Source: Ferruginibacter sp.
GTDB lineage: Bacteria; Bacteroidota; Bacteroidia; Chitinophagales; Chitinophagaceae
Assembly (NCBI GenBank): GCA_030655145.1
Contig: JAURWD010000173.1
Location: forward strand, 1-50,721
Direction of reading: 5' to 3'
Length of the DNA: 50,721 bases
Under the pieces are notes generated by a model that was not told the DNA's origin, did not search any database, and saw nothing but the letters and a program-made list of their open reading frames with translations. The position numbers and the translations under genes were made by a program. This document shows positions 1 to 9,549 of this stretch, piece by piece. Each line of letters starts with the position of its first letter. The stretch's first letter is position 1.

Positions 1-1004
1 GACATCACCATTGCGAAATAAAAGGCCTGCTCCAGCGCAGCAACCAGCTCCGCAGTTGAACCGGAGATGGGTGCAACGGAATCGTTACCAAATTTTGCGG
101 AGATCTCTGTGCGTAAAGTTTTGTACTTGGACAAGTCCCGCATGGACACCGCCGTATCGATTATTGTTACGGGAAGTTCCAAATCCATCGCTTCCTGCGA
201 GGTCCACTTCCCGGTTCCTTTCGCACGGGCTTCATCTTTAATGTCGTGCAACAACAAATGATCAACACCTTTTTCTTTGTAAACAAAAATATCCTTTGTG
301 ATATCCATCAGGAATGACTGCAACCGACCCTCATTCCAGGTTTTGAAAATATCCGCAATGGCTGCATCGTCGAGTGACAAGCCCTTCTTCATCACTTCAT
401 ATGTTTCCGCGATCAACTGCATTAGCCCATACTCGATACCGTTATGAACCATCTTGACAAAATGTCCCGAAGCGCCGGGACCAATATAGGTAACACAGGC
501 TTCGCCATTCACCTTCGCAGCAATGGCTTCAAAAATATGTTTCACATGCCTGTAGGCTTCTTTATTTCCTCCCGGCATCATGCTTGGACCTTTACGGGCT
601 CCTTCTTCGCCACCGGAAACACCCATACCGAAAAAATTCAGTCCCTTCCCTTCCAGGTAGGCGACTCGGGTGGTGGTGTCTTTAAAATGTGAATTACCGC
701 CGTCAATAATGATGTCATCTTTTTCCAGCAAGGGAATTAATTCTTCAATAACGCTATCCACTATTCGCCCGGCGGGAACCAGCATCATTATTGACCGGGG
801 CTTCTGTAAACTCTGGACAAATTCACGTAAGCTCGCGAAAGCTTTCACTTTTTTTCCATTCCCTTCTTCTTCAAGCAGCCTGCCCTTTTCAAGGTCCTTG
901 TCATAACCTGCGCCGCTAAAATCGTGGTCGGCAATATTTAACAAAAGGCTGCGGCCCATTGTTCCCAACCCGATCATACCAAATGAATAATTTCCCTGCT
1001 CCAT
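1..1004 (-). CDS. gnd: 6-phosphogluconate dehydrogenase, decarboxylating (3' end outside window)
   Basis: Converts 6-phosphogluconate to ribulose 5-phosphate with reduction of NAD(P)+ in the oxidative pentose phosphate pathway. 334 residues are visible; the C-terminal part is cut by the left edge of the window. The N-terminus carries a Rossmann glycine motif (IGLGTMG, about residues 11-17). Further in are the family substrate-site stretches GVSGGEEGA and HFVKMVHNGIEYG, whose lysine is the known catalytic residue. The ATG at 1004 lies 11 bases after the stop of the HAD-family gene on the same strand, so it is probably the last visible gene of the tkt-rpiB-HAD-gnd operon. Assignment is by motif and is strong; cofactor preference (NADP or NAD) cannot be read. 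Confidence 0.95.
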   Translation of the reverse strand, partial: MEQGNYSFGMIGLGTMGRSLLLNIADHDFSGAGYDKDLEKGRLLEEEGNGKKVKAFASLREFVQSLQKPRSIMMLVPAGRIVDSVIEELIPLLEKDDIIIDGGNSHFKDTTTRVAYLEGKGLNFFGMGVSGGEEGARKGPSMMPGGNKEAYRHVKHIFEAIAAKVNGEACVTYIGPGASGHFVKMVHNGIEYGLMQLIAETYEVMKKGLSLDDAAIADIFKTWNEGRLQSFLMDITKDIFVYKEKGVDHLLLHDIKDEARAKGTGKWTSQEAMDLELPVTIIDTAVSMRDLSKYKTLRTEISAKFGNDSVAPISGSTAELVAALEQAFYFAMVM

Positions 1005-1015
1005 TTTTTTTTGAT

Positions 1016-1624
1016 TTATAATTTTTCCAAAATTTGTTTGGTTGACTCGAAGCCCTGGTGATGAAAAGCGTTTATGCCTAATAGTGAGGCAGCTTCCACC
1101 AACATGGGGCGATCATCAAAATAATAACATTGGTCCGGGGTTGCAAGGGCCACCCCCATCGCTAATTTGAAAATGCCTGGATCAGGTTTGCGCATGCCAA
1201 CTTCACAGGATGAAATAAAAGCGTCAAAACACTGGTGCAGCTTGAATTTTCGTATCCGGTAATCGTTGAGTTCTTTTGGCTCGTTGTTAATGGAAATAGT
1301 GCGGAAAGCACAACCAGATTTTTTCCAATTAATCATATATTGCAACAGCCCCGGCAATTCAACCGACTGGGCGTACATAAAAGATTTGAAATCTTCCTTG
1401 GTGAAATCCCGCGGCTCATTAAAAACAACCAGGTCAAGGTATTGTTCCAGGTTAATACTGCCGATCTCGTACACATTGAAAATAAACTCGTGGATTCGGT
1501 TCATCGCGGTGTAATCAATGTTAAAAACCCGGGCTGCTTCTTCGCGGGATTCATGTCCCCACCCATTGCTTAAAAGTACGCCCCCGATGTCCATGAACAG
1601 TACTTTCAAATTATTGCTTTGCAT
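1016..1624 (-). CDS. HAD family hydrolase (HAD-IA, YihX-like)
   Basis: A 202-residue haloacid dehalogenase-type phosphatase. The nucleophile is D12 in MDIGGVL. Motif II serine is around S111, the motif III lysine is K146 (RKPDP), and the acidic motif IV is FDDRP at 169-173. The second aspartate usual in motif I (DxD) is glycine here. This also occurs in the YihX subgroup of sugar-phosphate phosphatases, so it does not by itself mean inactivity. The gene sits between rpiB (76 bases upstream) and gnd (11 bases downstream), which suggests a sugar-phosphate substrate or a metabolite-repair role in the pentose phosphate pathway. That role is inference; the substrate is unknown. Confidence 0.85.
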   Translation of the reverse strand: MQSNNLKVLFMDIGGVLLSNGWGHESREEAARVFNIDYTAMNRIHEFIFNVYEIGSINLEQYLDLVVFNEPRDFTKEDFKSFMYAQSVELPGLLQYMINWKKSGCAFRTISINNEPKELNDYRIRKFKLHQCFDAFISSCEVGMRKPDPGIFKLAMGVALATPDQCYYFDDRPMLVEAASLLGINAFHHQGFESTKQILEKL

Positions 1625-1700
1625 CGTGTTTAGTGGAATTTTATCTGTTCGCTTTTAGCTTAAATAATGTAGCAACGCCAACGGCTACACGCGGCTGATC

Positions 1701-2144
1701 TTATTTCTCCAGGTCGCTTACTTTCTGCAGGCGGCGTTTGTGTCTTTCTTCACCGGTGAAGTTCGCCCCGAGGAAACCTTCCACAAAATCCTGCGCAGCC
1801 ATGATACCGGAAACACGTCCGCCAATGCAGAGGATGTTAAGGTCATCGTGCTCTACGCCCTGGTGGGCTGAGTAATGATCATTGATCAATGCAGCCCGGA
1901 CGCCCGCAATTTTATTGGCGGCAATCGCTGCCCCTACTCCGCTACCGCAGACCGCAATGCCACGCACGACGTCTTGTGCCGCAACGGCCCTTGCTAAGGG
2001 GACAACATAGTCGGGATAGTCATCAGCATTATCAAGCGCAAAGGCACCAAAGTCCTTCACTTCGTGACCCAGTTGTTCAACAAATTTTTTCAGCGACTCT
2101 TTCAATTCGAAGCCGCCGTGATCGGCTGCAATTCCAATTTTCAT
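1701..2144 (-). CDS. rpiB: RpiB/LacA/LacB family sugar-phosphate isomerase (probable ribose-5-phosphate isomerase B)
   Basis: Likely interconverts ribose 5-phosphate and ribulose 5-phosphate. The 147-residue protein starts at MKIGIAADHGG, the family N-terminus. An open frame continues upstream to 2255, but that part overlaps tkt and is not family-like. C66 in AVCGSGVG corresponds to the catalytic cysteine of RpiB, followed by AANKIAGVRAA. The histidine segment (residues 91-101, YSAHQGVEHDD) differs from the usual HNDAN-type stretch of E. coli RpiB and resembles a subgroup that may use other aldose or ketose phosphates. It lies 16 bases downstream of tkt in the same operon, which favours a pentose phosphate role. 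Confidence 0.9.
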   Translation of the reverse strand: MKIGIAADHGGFELKESLKKFVEQLGHEVKDFGAFALDNADDYPDYVVPLARAVAAQDVVRGIAVCGSGVGAAIAANKIAGVRAALINDHYSAHQGVEHDDLNILCIGGRVSGIMAAQDFVEGFLGANFTGEERHKRRLQKVSDLEK

Positions 2145-2160
2145 GACGTTAGTTGATGGA

Positions 2161-4164
2161 TTATTTGTTAAGTAAGGCTTTCGCTTCGCTGATGATATTG
2201 TCAACCGTAAAACCGAACAATTCGAACAGTTCTTCCGCTGGGGCAGACTCACCAAAACCGTGCATTCCGATCATACCGCCTTCGTCGGTAAGGTACTTGT
2301 GCCAACCGAGCGTTGACCCAGCTTCAACTGCCAAACGTTTCTTCATACCGTTCGGAAAAACAGACTCTTTATAGGCTGCATCCTGGCGTTCAAATAATTC
2401 CCAGGAAGGCATACTTACAACCCTCGCGGCGATGCCTTGTTCTTTTAATTTTGCCTGCGCTTTTACAATCAATGAAACTTCCGATCCGGTTGCGATCAAA
2501 ATAATTTCAGGTGTTGTATCAGCATCTGCTAAAACATAGGCGCCGCGTTTTAATTCCGTGGCGGGTGTAAATTTTTCCTGGTCAATGATGGGCAAGTTCT
2601 GGCGGGTAAGCACGATCACCACCGGCCCACCTGAATGTTCGATGGCCACCTTCCAGGCTTGCGCAGTTTCGTTTGCATCTGCGGGACGAATGAGGGTAAT
2701 ATTTGGGATGGATCTGAGCGAGACCAGTTGTTCGATTGGTTGGTGCGTTGTGCCGTCTTCTCCGAGCCCGATGCTATCGTGGGTAAAAATAAAAATGGGG
2801 CGGATCTTCATGATTGCGGCCAGCCGTATCGCGGGACGCATATATTCAGAAAAGATGAGGAAGGTTGCACCATACGGAATTACGCCGTTGGTTAATGCCA
2901 TTCCATTCAATGCCGAGCCCATCGCATGTTCGCGAACGCCAAAATGAAAATTGCGCCCGTTTCGGTCGTCCCTGGAAAAAGAAGAAAACTTTTCCAGCAT
3001 GGTATCTGTCGAAGGAGAAAGATCCGCGGAACCACCGATCAACGATGGTAAGCCTGCAGCAATCGCATTTAAAACTTTCCCGGATGCTTTCCGGGTAGCC
3101 ATTCCCTTTTCTTCCACTTTGAAAACTGGGATCGGATCACTCCATTTTTCGGGAAGGCTTCCACTATTCTCCTGCTCAAACATTGCAGCCAGCCCAGGGA
3201 AGTCTTTCTTATAAGCAGCAAAAAGCGTGTCCCACTCCTTGCCCGCTTCACTGCCTTTTTCACCAATTCCCCGGTAAAATTGCAGCACGTCATCAGCCAC
3301 GGCGAAGAACTGTTCAGGATCAAATCCAAAACCTTTTTTCACAAGTTTCACTTCGTCAGGGCCTAATGGTGAACCATGAGCGGAGGCTGTATCAACCTTG
3401 TTCGGACTTCCAAAACCAATGTGCGTGCGCACTTTGATCAGTGAAGGACGTGTTGTTTCTTTTTTCGCGTTTTCAACCGCGGCATTTAAAGCTGCAACGT
3501 CGTTGCCATCGGGCAATACCTGCACATGCCAGTTATAGGCTTCAAATCTTTTCGCGGTGTCTTCATCGAAGGCCAGGGCCGTATCGCCCTCAATAGAAAT
3601 ATGATTGTCGTCGTAGAAATAAATGATGTTGCCAAGACCTAAATGTCCGGCCATGGAGGCTGCTTCTGAAGACACCCCTTCCATCATGTCCCCATCGCTA
3701 CAGATCGCGTAGATGCGATAATCAAACAGGTCGAAACCCGGCCGGTTATACCTTGCTGCCAGGTGTTGTTGCGCAATCGCCATTCCAACTCCGTTGGCAA
3801 ACCCTTGACCTAAGGGACCGGTAGTTACGTCAATGCCAGCAAGTAATCCATACTCCGGATGGCCTGGTGTTTTGCTATGTAATTGTCGAAAGTTTTGCAG
3901 GTCTGCGATGGTAAGATCATACCCCGTTAGATAAAGAAAACTATACTGCAACATACACCCGTGACCTGCCGAAAGAATAAACCGATCGCGGTTTGGCCAG
4001 GTCGGGTTTGCAGGACTGTAACGCATCTGGTGCGCCCAAAGCACATGGGCCATGGGTGCAGCGCCAAGCGGCAAACCGGGGTGACCGGAGTTGGCTTTCT
4101 GTACCCCATCAATGGAGAGCACACGAGCCGTATTGATACCTTTTAATTCTATCCCGGAATCCAT
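2161..4164 (-). CDS. tkt: transketolase
   Basis: A thiamine-diphosphate enzyme that moves two-carbon units between sugar phosphates in the non-oxidative pentose phosphate pathway. At 667 residues it has the full length of bacterial single-chain transketolase. Visible are the N-terminal SGHPGLPLG active-site stretch (H28), the ThDP/metal-binding CSDGDMMEGV...N region, SAHGSPLG in the middle, and the pyrimidine-domain segment GVREHAMG with its catalytic glutamate. A phosphate-site DSIGLGEDG stretch and the C-terminal domain (ATGSEVSL) follow. It is the first gene of the operon, with a perfect -7 box about 47 bases before its ATG; rpiB follows after 16 bases. Confidence 0.97.
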   Translation of the reverse strand: MDSGIELKGINTARVLSIDGVQKANSGHPGLPLGAAPMAHVLWAHQMRYSPANPTWPNRDRFILSAGHGCMLQYSFLYLTGYDLTIADLQNFRQLHSKTPGHPEYGLLAGIDVTTGPLGQGFANGVGMAIAQQHLAARYNRPGFDLFDYRIYAICSDGDMMEGVSSEAASMAGHLGLGNIIYFYDDNHISIEGDTALAFDEDTAKRFEAYNWHVQVLPDGNDVAALNAAVENAKKETTRPSLIKVRTHIGFGSPNKVDTASAHGSPLGPDEVKLVKKGFGFDPEQFFAVADDVLQFYRGIGEKGSEAGKEWDTLFAAYKKDFPGLAAMFEQENSGSLPEKWSDPIPVFKVEEKGMATRKASGKVLNAIAAGLPSLIGGSADLSPSTDTMLEKFSSFSRDDRNGRNFHFGVREHAMGSALNGMALTNGVIPYGATFLIFSEYMRPAIRLAAIMKIRPIFIFTHDSIGLGEDGTTHQPIEQLVSLRSIPNITLIRPADANETAQAWKVAIEHSGGPVVIVLTRQNLPIIDQEKFTPATELKRGAYVLADADTTPEIILIATGSEVSLIVKAQAKLKEQGIAARVVSMPSWELFERQDAAYKESVFPNGMKKRLAVEAGSTLGWHKYLTDEGGMIGMHGFGESAPAEELFELFGFTVDNIISEAKALLNK

Positions 4165-4210
4165 ATAAAAAAATTATGAGCGTGAAGAATTTCCATTACA
4201 AAAGCAAGCG

Positions 4211-4218
4211 CAAAGGTA
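4211..4218 (-). promoter_or_regulatory. -7 promoter box of tkt operon
   Basis: On the minus strand this reads TACCTTTG, an exact match to the Bacteroidota sigma-ABfr -7 consensus TAnnTTTG. It would place transcription start near 4205, about 40 bases before the tkt ATG. I see no clear TTTG -33 box at the usual 19-base spacing. Confidence 0.6.
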
Positions 4219-4338
4219 ATACGCGGTACGCGGAACATAGCAGGAAAAAATCCTGGCCAGCGATCTGGTAAAAACTGCAGAAAACTTAAAGAAAACAGGA
4301 GCGCCAATTGCCGGAAAGCCGTTCAACAAAAACTTCGT

Positions 4339-4911
4339 CTATCCTTGCTTGTTACGCATCGGTTTCAGGGCTTCTGTCCAGCGGAGCAACTCCGCAACCA
4401 TAACCTCCGCAGACTTTGTTATCGTTTCGCCTGGCACAAAAACGTGATCATCATTTATGTGATTGGTGAAGAACGGAATGTTGACCGCGTCGGTAACGGG
4501 CATCATTTTTTGTGCTGTTACTACCTGTTTCAACATCTGGATGCAACGGGTTCCGGCCGCAAGGCCACCATAACTCACGAAAGCGACGGGTTTGTAACAC
4601 CATTCATTGTACAAAAAGTCCAGCGCGTTTTTGATGGTGGCGGGGTACCCAAAATTATACTCCGGGGTAACGATAATAAAGGCATCTGCTTTGTCAATGA
4701 TAGCGCTCCAGTCCTTTGTATGCTGGTGCTCATATTTTTGCAGGCGCGGATGATTCGTCTCATCAAAAAAAGGAAGGTTGATCACAGCCAGGTCGAGGAG
4801 TTCCGTGCTAAAGGATGGGTTTGCTTTTAGCACTTCGTAAATCCAGTCCGCAACGATCGGGCCCTTTCTCCCCGGACGGGTGCTGGCAACGATGATTTTT
4901 AAATTGTACAT
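4339..4911 (-). CDS. NADPH-dependent FMN reductase family protein
   Basis: A 190-residue flavodoxin-fold oxidoreductase of the NADPH-dependent FMN reductase/quinone reductase family. The N-terminal phosphate loop for FMN is ASTRPGRKG. The second FMN-binding stretch, TPEYNFGYPATIKNALDFLY, is typical of this family, and SYGGLAAG lines the flavin site. Likely role is reduction of flavin, quinones or azo or nitro compounds in the cytoplasm; the actual substrate cannot be read. It stands alone, about 170 bases from tkt and 158 from the next gene. Confidence 0.88.
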   Translation of the reverse strand: MYNLKIIVASTRPGRKGPIVADWIYEVLKANPSFSTELLDLAVINLPFFDETNHPRLQKYEHQHTKDWSAIIDKADAFIIVTPEYNFGYPATIKNALDFLYNEWCYKPVAFVSYGGLAAGTRCIQMLKQVVTAQKMMPVTDAVNIPFFTNHINDDHVFVPGETITKSAEVMVAELLRWTEALKPMRNKQG

Positions 4912-5069
4912 ATTAGTAAGTTAGGTATGACGTAAACAGTAATTCACCCAGCCTTTGATCTTAAAAACCAGGTCAATGCTCAGCAAGCCTGATCCCCTCA
5001 GATCCAGGAAGGTGCACTCCAAACGTGGACGTAGGAGGCGATTCAATTTAAATATAGCAGCAGGGAAAG

Positions 5070-6407
5070 CTAGTTCACCTTATCGTAGGTGAACATGAGT
5101 CCGTTAAGGTTTGGAACCAATTTCTTCGTTCGGTTTACCTCATGTTCATAAATCACTTCACCGAGGTGTTTCATGAAAGGAAAGCCGATCTCATCGTAAT
5201 CATAATGATCATCATTCAAAATACCGTCCTTGTTACAATAAATGGTGGCGGATAAAAAGAACTCAACCTTCTTTTCAAAATCCACGATGTAAGCGACGTC
5301 AGTGAGTTGACCATAGGCATCACCCACCTTATTGAAAATGCGAATATTTTTTGGGAGCGATTGCTTTTCGGAGCCAAATAACAAAAACTTGCAGTAGGCC
5401 GGCCAGTAAGCCACAGAGTCAGCAGAATATGGTGGAAAGGTGCTTTCTGTTGGTAACTGGCTCATGTATTTCAACAAAAAATTCCTGTCTTCTTCCGTGA
5501 TATTGAAACGCTGGGAGGCAGAAACTTTTGCCGGGAAAACAAGGCTTATTAATATGGTATGCAGGTCTTCCAGGCTTATCCGGTTCTTGAGCGAGAAGTT
5601 CATGGGCTCATTGATCAAAACCTTATTTGTATAGTAACCTGCGCCGAGGGAGTCGTTCCGCTCAAGGTAAGAAGCCTGGTTATATTTCATGGGCTGATCC
5701 AGGAGAACCCGGTTAGCAGGATCCAGGAATTTGATCGGATTAGTGTGCCGGTTTTCTTCCCGGTTCAGTGCGATATCCAAACGGTGCAGGATCTGTGCAT
5801 CACCGTATCCTCTTTTATGAAGTTCCTGGTTAATGTACTCCGGGCCGAGAAATTCATACAGGCGATTGAAGGCATCATTATCGCTTACCATCAGGATCTT
5901 TTTAATGTATTGTGCCAGCGATGGCTTTCCCACTGGCGAAGTGGGATCATTGTAGACGGCAGTTTGGCCGGAAAAGGCCTGCTCCGTGATCATCGTGGCA
6001 TTCTTGTCAAGCCCATTGATCCTTAATTCATTCAGGCGTTGGAGGGCAAGAATGCTTACCGGGAACTTAACGGTCGATGCGGGGTAGAAATAACGGGCCG
6101 AATTGAGATTGAAATAATAGTTCTTCAGCAAGGGCATTCCGTTTGCACCGCGGTCAACCTGGGTGTATATAAACTGCACATTTAAGTCCTTGCGATTCGC
6201 GAGAATGGAATCGAAATATTGCGGGTACTTTTTTAACAATTCCTCGATGAAATAATCAGTGCGGGTGCTGTCAAGAGGTGCTGCTTCCGTAACTACCTGT
6301 GCGAGAGGCTCTTCAACCGGAATTTGAACTTTTTTTGGAGCGGTACAAGCGAAGAAGTGAACCATGGTAAAAACGAATAAAAATCCCCTCACAATTTTAA
6401 ATAACAT
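5070..6407 (-). CDS. beta-lactamase-like serine hydrolase lipoprotein
   Basis: A 445-residue exported protein of the penicillin-binding/class A beta-lactamase fold. The N-terminal hydrophobic segment ends in a lipobox with C21 (FFAC), so it is probably a lipoprotein. The catalytic SxxK motif is STVK at 111-114 and the SDN motif is at 175-177. The third motif is KVG at 360-362, followed by DAYGQLTDVAYIVD, where active enzymes usually have KTG or KSG. The protein is about 150 residues longer than a class A beta-lactamase, with a long insert after SDN. A role in cell-wall or peptide hydrolysis is as likely as antibiotic resistance. It is divergent from secDF. Confidence 0.8.
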   Translation of the reverse strand: MLFKIVRGFLFVFTMVHFFACTAPKKVQIPVEEPLAQVVTEAAPLDSTRTDYFIEELLKKYPQYFDSILANRKDLNVQFIYTQVDRGANGMPLLKNYYFNLNSARYFYPASTVKFPVSILALQRLNELRINGLDKNATMITEQAFSGQTAVYNDPTSPVGKPSLAQYIKKILMVSDNDAFNRLYEFLGPEYINQELHKRGYGDAQILHRLDIALNREENRHTNPIKFLDPANRVLLDQPMKYNQASYLERNDSLGAGYYTNKVLINEPMNFSLKNRISLEDLHTILISLVFPAKVSASQRFNITEEDRNFLLKYMSQLPTESTFPPYSADSVAYWPAYCKFLLFGSEKQSLPKNIRIFNKVGDAYGQLTDVAYIVDFEKKVEFFLSATIYCNKDGILNDDHYDYDEIGFPFMKHLGEVIYEHEVNRTKKLVPNLNGLMFTYDKVN

Positions 6408-6480
6408 ACGTGCGTTTTACGATGCAAAATGAGGGAAAATCTAAAATAAACCAGCTACAATCTTCAATACCATTTTCCCC

Positions 6481-6488
6481 TATCTTTG
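6481..6488 (+). promoter_or_regulatory. -7 promoter box of secDF
   Basis: TATCTTTG matches the Bacteroidota -7 consensus TAnnTTTG exactly and is followed by CAAAC. The predicted transcription start is near 6494, giving about 40 bases of 5' leader before the secDF ATG at 6535. No clear -33 box is visible at 19 bases. Confidence 0.65.
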
Positions 6489-6534
6489 CAAACTTCTAAA
6501 AATTTAACAAAGTAGCTTCTAAAAGTAACCGATT

Positions 6535-9528
6535 ATGAAATTGAAAGGCTTAGTTTGGTTTTTTGCCATTGCTTTAACGCTTATCTCGCTTTGGGAACTG
6601 TCGTACACTTGGGTGATACGCAGTTACGAAGGGAAGGTGAAAGTGCAGGCAGAAAGATATGTGAGATCGCAGTTTCCTGCGGTAAAGGGCGATGAAAAAG
6701 AATTGCTTGTGAAAGGCCGCATGCAAAGAATTCTTGACAGTACCAGAGATAAAAGCATCTACCCGATCGTTGGAACTACTTACCAGAAGTGCAAAGAAAA
6801 CGAATTAAAATTAGGACTTGATCTGCAGGGTGGTATGAGCGTAACGATGGACGTTAGCCTGGAAGGTTTGTTGAAATCAATGAGCAATAATCCAAAGGAC
6901 CCGGCCTTGCTAAAAGCCATTCAAACGGCTAATGCGCAGAAGGTAAACAGCGAGGACGATTATATCACTTTATTCTCGAATGCCTACAAAGCTCAAAATG
7001 CCTCGACGAAACTAGCCAACCTTTTTGCCGGACCAAATAAGTCTGTTAAAAGTACTGACAGCGATGACCAGGTGATCACTCAAATACGCACTACCGCAAA
7101 GGGCGCCATCCTTGAGACTTACAAAATTTTAGTAAAACGTATTGATAAGTTTGGTCTTGCGAGTCCAACCATCAATCTTGACGAAAACCGTGGGGTTATC
7201 AACGTTGAACTTGCCGGTATTACAGACCGCGAAAGAGTACGCAAATTGTTACAGGCAAGCGCGAATCTCCAGTTCTGGGAAGTGTACAACATTAAAGAAC
7301 TTGAAGGCCCGCTTCAATTAGCTGATAAAGCTGTAAGTGATTACCTGAGCGGAGTAAACGCTGCTGATACTATTAATAAAGTAGCGGTTGATTCTGTTAA
7401 ACTTGCAGCCAATCAAAACGCGTTTTTTAAAGTCATCAATCCTATTGTTCCTCAACAGGATCCCAAGACCGGGAAAGAGATGTACTCTCCTTCTATCGGT
7501 AGCATTGCTTTAAAGGATACCGGCGTTTTTAACAGCTACATGAACATGGAAGCAGTTAAAAGTATTTTTCCCTCTGACGTAAAATTTATGCTGGGTGTGG
7601 AAGAAAAATCTCCCAAAGGTGATTTGCGCTACTACCCTTTATATGCCATCAAAACATTACCCGGATCAGATAAAGCAAAACTGGAAGGTGAAGGTGTTGA
7701 AGAGTCAAGCCAGGGTTATGATGAGCGTGGCCGTCCTTCTATTAAAATGAACATGACGAATGTTGGATCAAAGATTTGGGCTAAAATGACCGCAGACAAC
7801 ACCAACCGTCCTATCGCTATTGTATTGGATGATGTTGTTTATTCAGCGCCGAATGTGAACGGACCAATCGAAGGAGGAAGCTCCGAGATCTCCGGGAACT
7901 TCACCACTGAAGAAGCGCAGGATCTGGCAAACATTCTTAAGTCCGGTAAAACCAATGCTCCTGCCAAAATCGTTGCGGAACAAATTGTTGGACCAACGCT
8001 TGGTAAAGCAGCCGTTGACGGAGGTATGATGGCATTTGGAATTTCATTCCTCGTGATCTTTGCCCTGATGCTTGTTTATTACAACACAGGTGGCTGGGTT
8101 GCAAACATTTCTCTTATATTAAACTTATTATTTACCGTCGGGGTGTTAAGCGCTTTTGGTGCTACACTTACCGCAGCTGGTATTGCCGGTTTGGTGTTGA
8201 CCATCGGTATGGCCGTGGATACCAACGTAATCATATTTGAAAGGATCAAGGAAGAGTTGACTAAAGGCAAGGCCTATCCGCAGGCTGTGAATGATGGTTA
8301 CAGGCGCTCTTTAGCCCCGGTTATTGATGCGCACGTTACTACTTTATTAACCGCGTGTATCTTATTTTATTTCGGTCTTGGTCCAGTGCTTGGTTTCGCG
8401 ACTACGCAGATCATTGGTATCCTCCTTTCTTTGTTCTGCGGTATCCTTGTATCCCGTTTGATCACTGATTTCTGGACCAACAAAAACCGTCACTTCAACT
8501 ATTTTACCACTGTTTCGAAGAAGGTCTTCAAACATGCGAGTTATGAATTCATTAAGTACCGCAAGGTGGCCTATGGAATTTCTATCGCGGTATTGTTACT
8601 GGGTGTTGGCTCTTATTTTAATGGTTTCCATTTGGGCGTTGAGTTCAAAGGAGGCCGTAGTTATACCATTGCTTTCCCGCAGCCAGTAACAAACGAAATG
8701 GTGCAGGATGATCTGCGCAAATCACTGGAAGGTGATTTCCCGGTGATCAAAACCGTTGGAGATAACAGGCATTTGAACATCACCACCTCTTATAAGGTTG
8801 GTGTTGAAAATGCGGATGAAGAAGTTCAGACAAAGGTGTATGAAGGCCTGCAGCAATTTTTGCCAGGTATCTCCTACCAGCAGTTTGCGGACAATAATGT
8901 TCAAAGCTCACAAACAATTCAACCAACAATTTCCGCAGACCTGAAAGCAGGTGCGATCAAAGCGACCGTGTTCGCTATCATCGCCATCTTCCTTTACATC
9001 TTCCTGCGTTTCCGCGATTGGCGCTATTCGTTGGGTACTATTGTAGCGTTGCTGCATGATGTATTGATTACGTTGGCTGTGTTCTCGTTTCTTAAGAACG
9101 TGGTACCATTCCCGTTAGAGATCGATCAGCACTTTATTGCGGCTGTATTGACTGTAATTGGTTTTAGTATGAATGATACCGTGATCGTGTTTGACCGTAT
9201 CCGTGAGTATAGTAAAGGCTCAAAAGCAAGCGAAAAAGGCAATATCATCAACCGTGCGATCAACGATACCTTGAGCAGAACGATCATGACATCGCTCACG
9301 GTGTTCTTAACTTTGTTGATCTTATTCATCTTTGGTGGAGAGGTTACAAAAGGTTTCGCTTTCGCGATGTTGATTGGTGTTGTTACAGGAACTTATTCTT
9401 CTATCTTTGTTGCGGCGCCGATCCTGGTGGATTTCGCTAAAGACAAGCCACTGGGAGAAGCTGAAATTATGGGCAGTGACAAACCGGTTATTACAAAAAC
9501 AGAACAGGTTGTAGCCAGGAAGGCTTAA
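6535..9528 (+). CDS. secDF: fused protein-export membrane proteins SecD and SecF
   Basis: Proton-driven accessory of the Sec translocon that helps pull secreted proteins across the inner membrane. The 997-residue chain holds SecD and then SecF in one polypeptide, the usual arrangement in Bacteroidota. SecD shows a first transmembrane helix at about 5-25, the LGLDLQGG motif, a long periplasmic P1 region, and a C-terminal helix bundle containing the VDTNVIIFERIKEE stretch. SecF begins around residue 670 and shows GVEFKGG, a second periplasmic loop, and a helix bundle with FSMNDTVIVFDRIRE. Two RND-type bundles of six helices are expected. It has its own promoter and a strong terminator, so it appears monocistronic. 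Confidence 0.97.
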   Translation: MKLKGLVWFFAIALTLISLWELSYTWVIRSYEGKVKVQAERYVRSQFPAVKGDEKELLVKGRMQRILDSTRDKSIYPIVGTTYQKCKENELKLGLDLQGGMSVTMDVSLEGLLKSMSNNPKDPALLKAIQTANAQKVNSEDDYITLFSNAYKAQNASTKLANLFAGPNKSVKSTDSDDQVITQIRTTAKGAILETYKILVKRIDKFGLASPTINLDENRGVINVELAGITDRERVRKLLQASANLQFWEVYNIKELEGPLQLADKAVSDYLSGVNAADTINKVAVDSVKLAANQNAFFKVINPIVPQQDPKTGKEMYSPSIGSIALKDTGVFNSYMNMEAVKSIFPSDVKFMLGVEEKSPKGDLRYYPLYAIKTLPGSDKAKLEGEGVEESSQGYDERGRPSIKMNMTNVGSKIWAKMTADNTNRPIAIVLDDVVYSAPNVNGPIEGGSSEISGNFTTEEAQDLANILKSGKTNAPAKIVAEQIVGPTLGKAAVDGGMMAFGISFLVIFALMLVYYNTGGWVANISLILNLLFTVGVLSAFGATLTAAGIAGLVLTIGMAVDTNVIIFERIKEELTKGKAYPQAVNDGYRRSLAPVIDAHVTTLLTACILFYFGLGPVLGFATTQIIGILLSLFCGILVSRLITDFWTNKNRHFNYFTTVSKKVFKHASYEFIKYRKVAYGISIAVLLLGVGSYFNGFHLGVEFKGGRSYTIAFPQPVTNEMVQDDLRKSLEGDFPVIKTVGDNRHLNITTSYKVGVENADEEVQTKVYEGLQQFLPGISYQQFADNNVQSSQTIQPTISADLKAGAIKATVFAIIAIFLYIFLRFRDWRYSLGTIVALLHDVLITLAVFSFLKNVVPFPLEIDQHFIAAVLTVIGFSMNDTVIVFDRIREYSKGSKASEKGNIINRAINDTLSRTIMTSLTVFLTLLILFIFGGEVTKGFAFAMLIGVVTGTYSSIFVAAPILVDFAKDKPLGEAEIMGSDKPVITKTEQVVARKA

Positions 9529-9549
9529 CATATTCGCTGTATGAAATAA

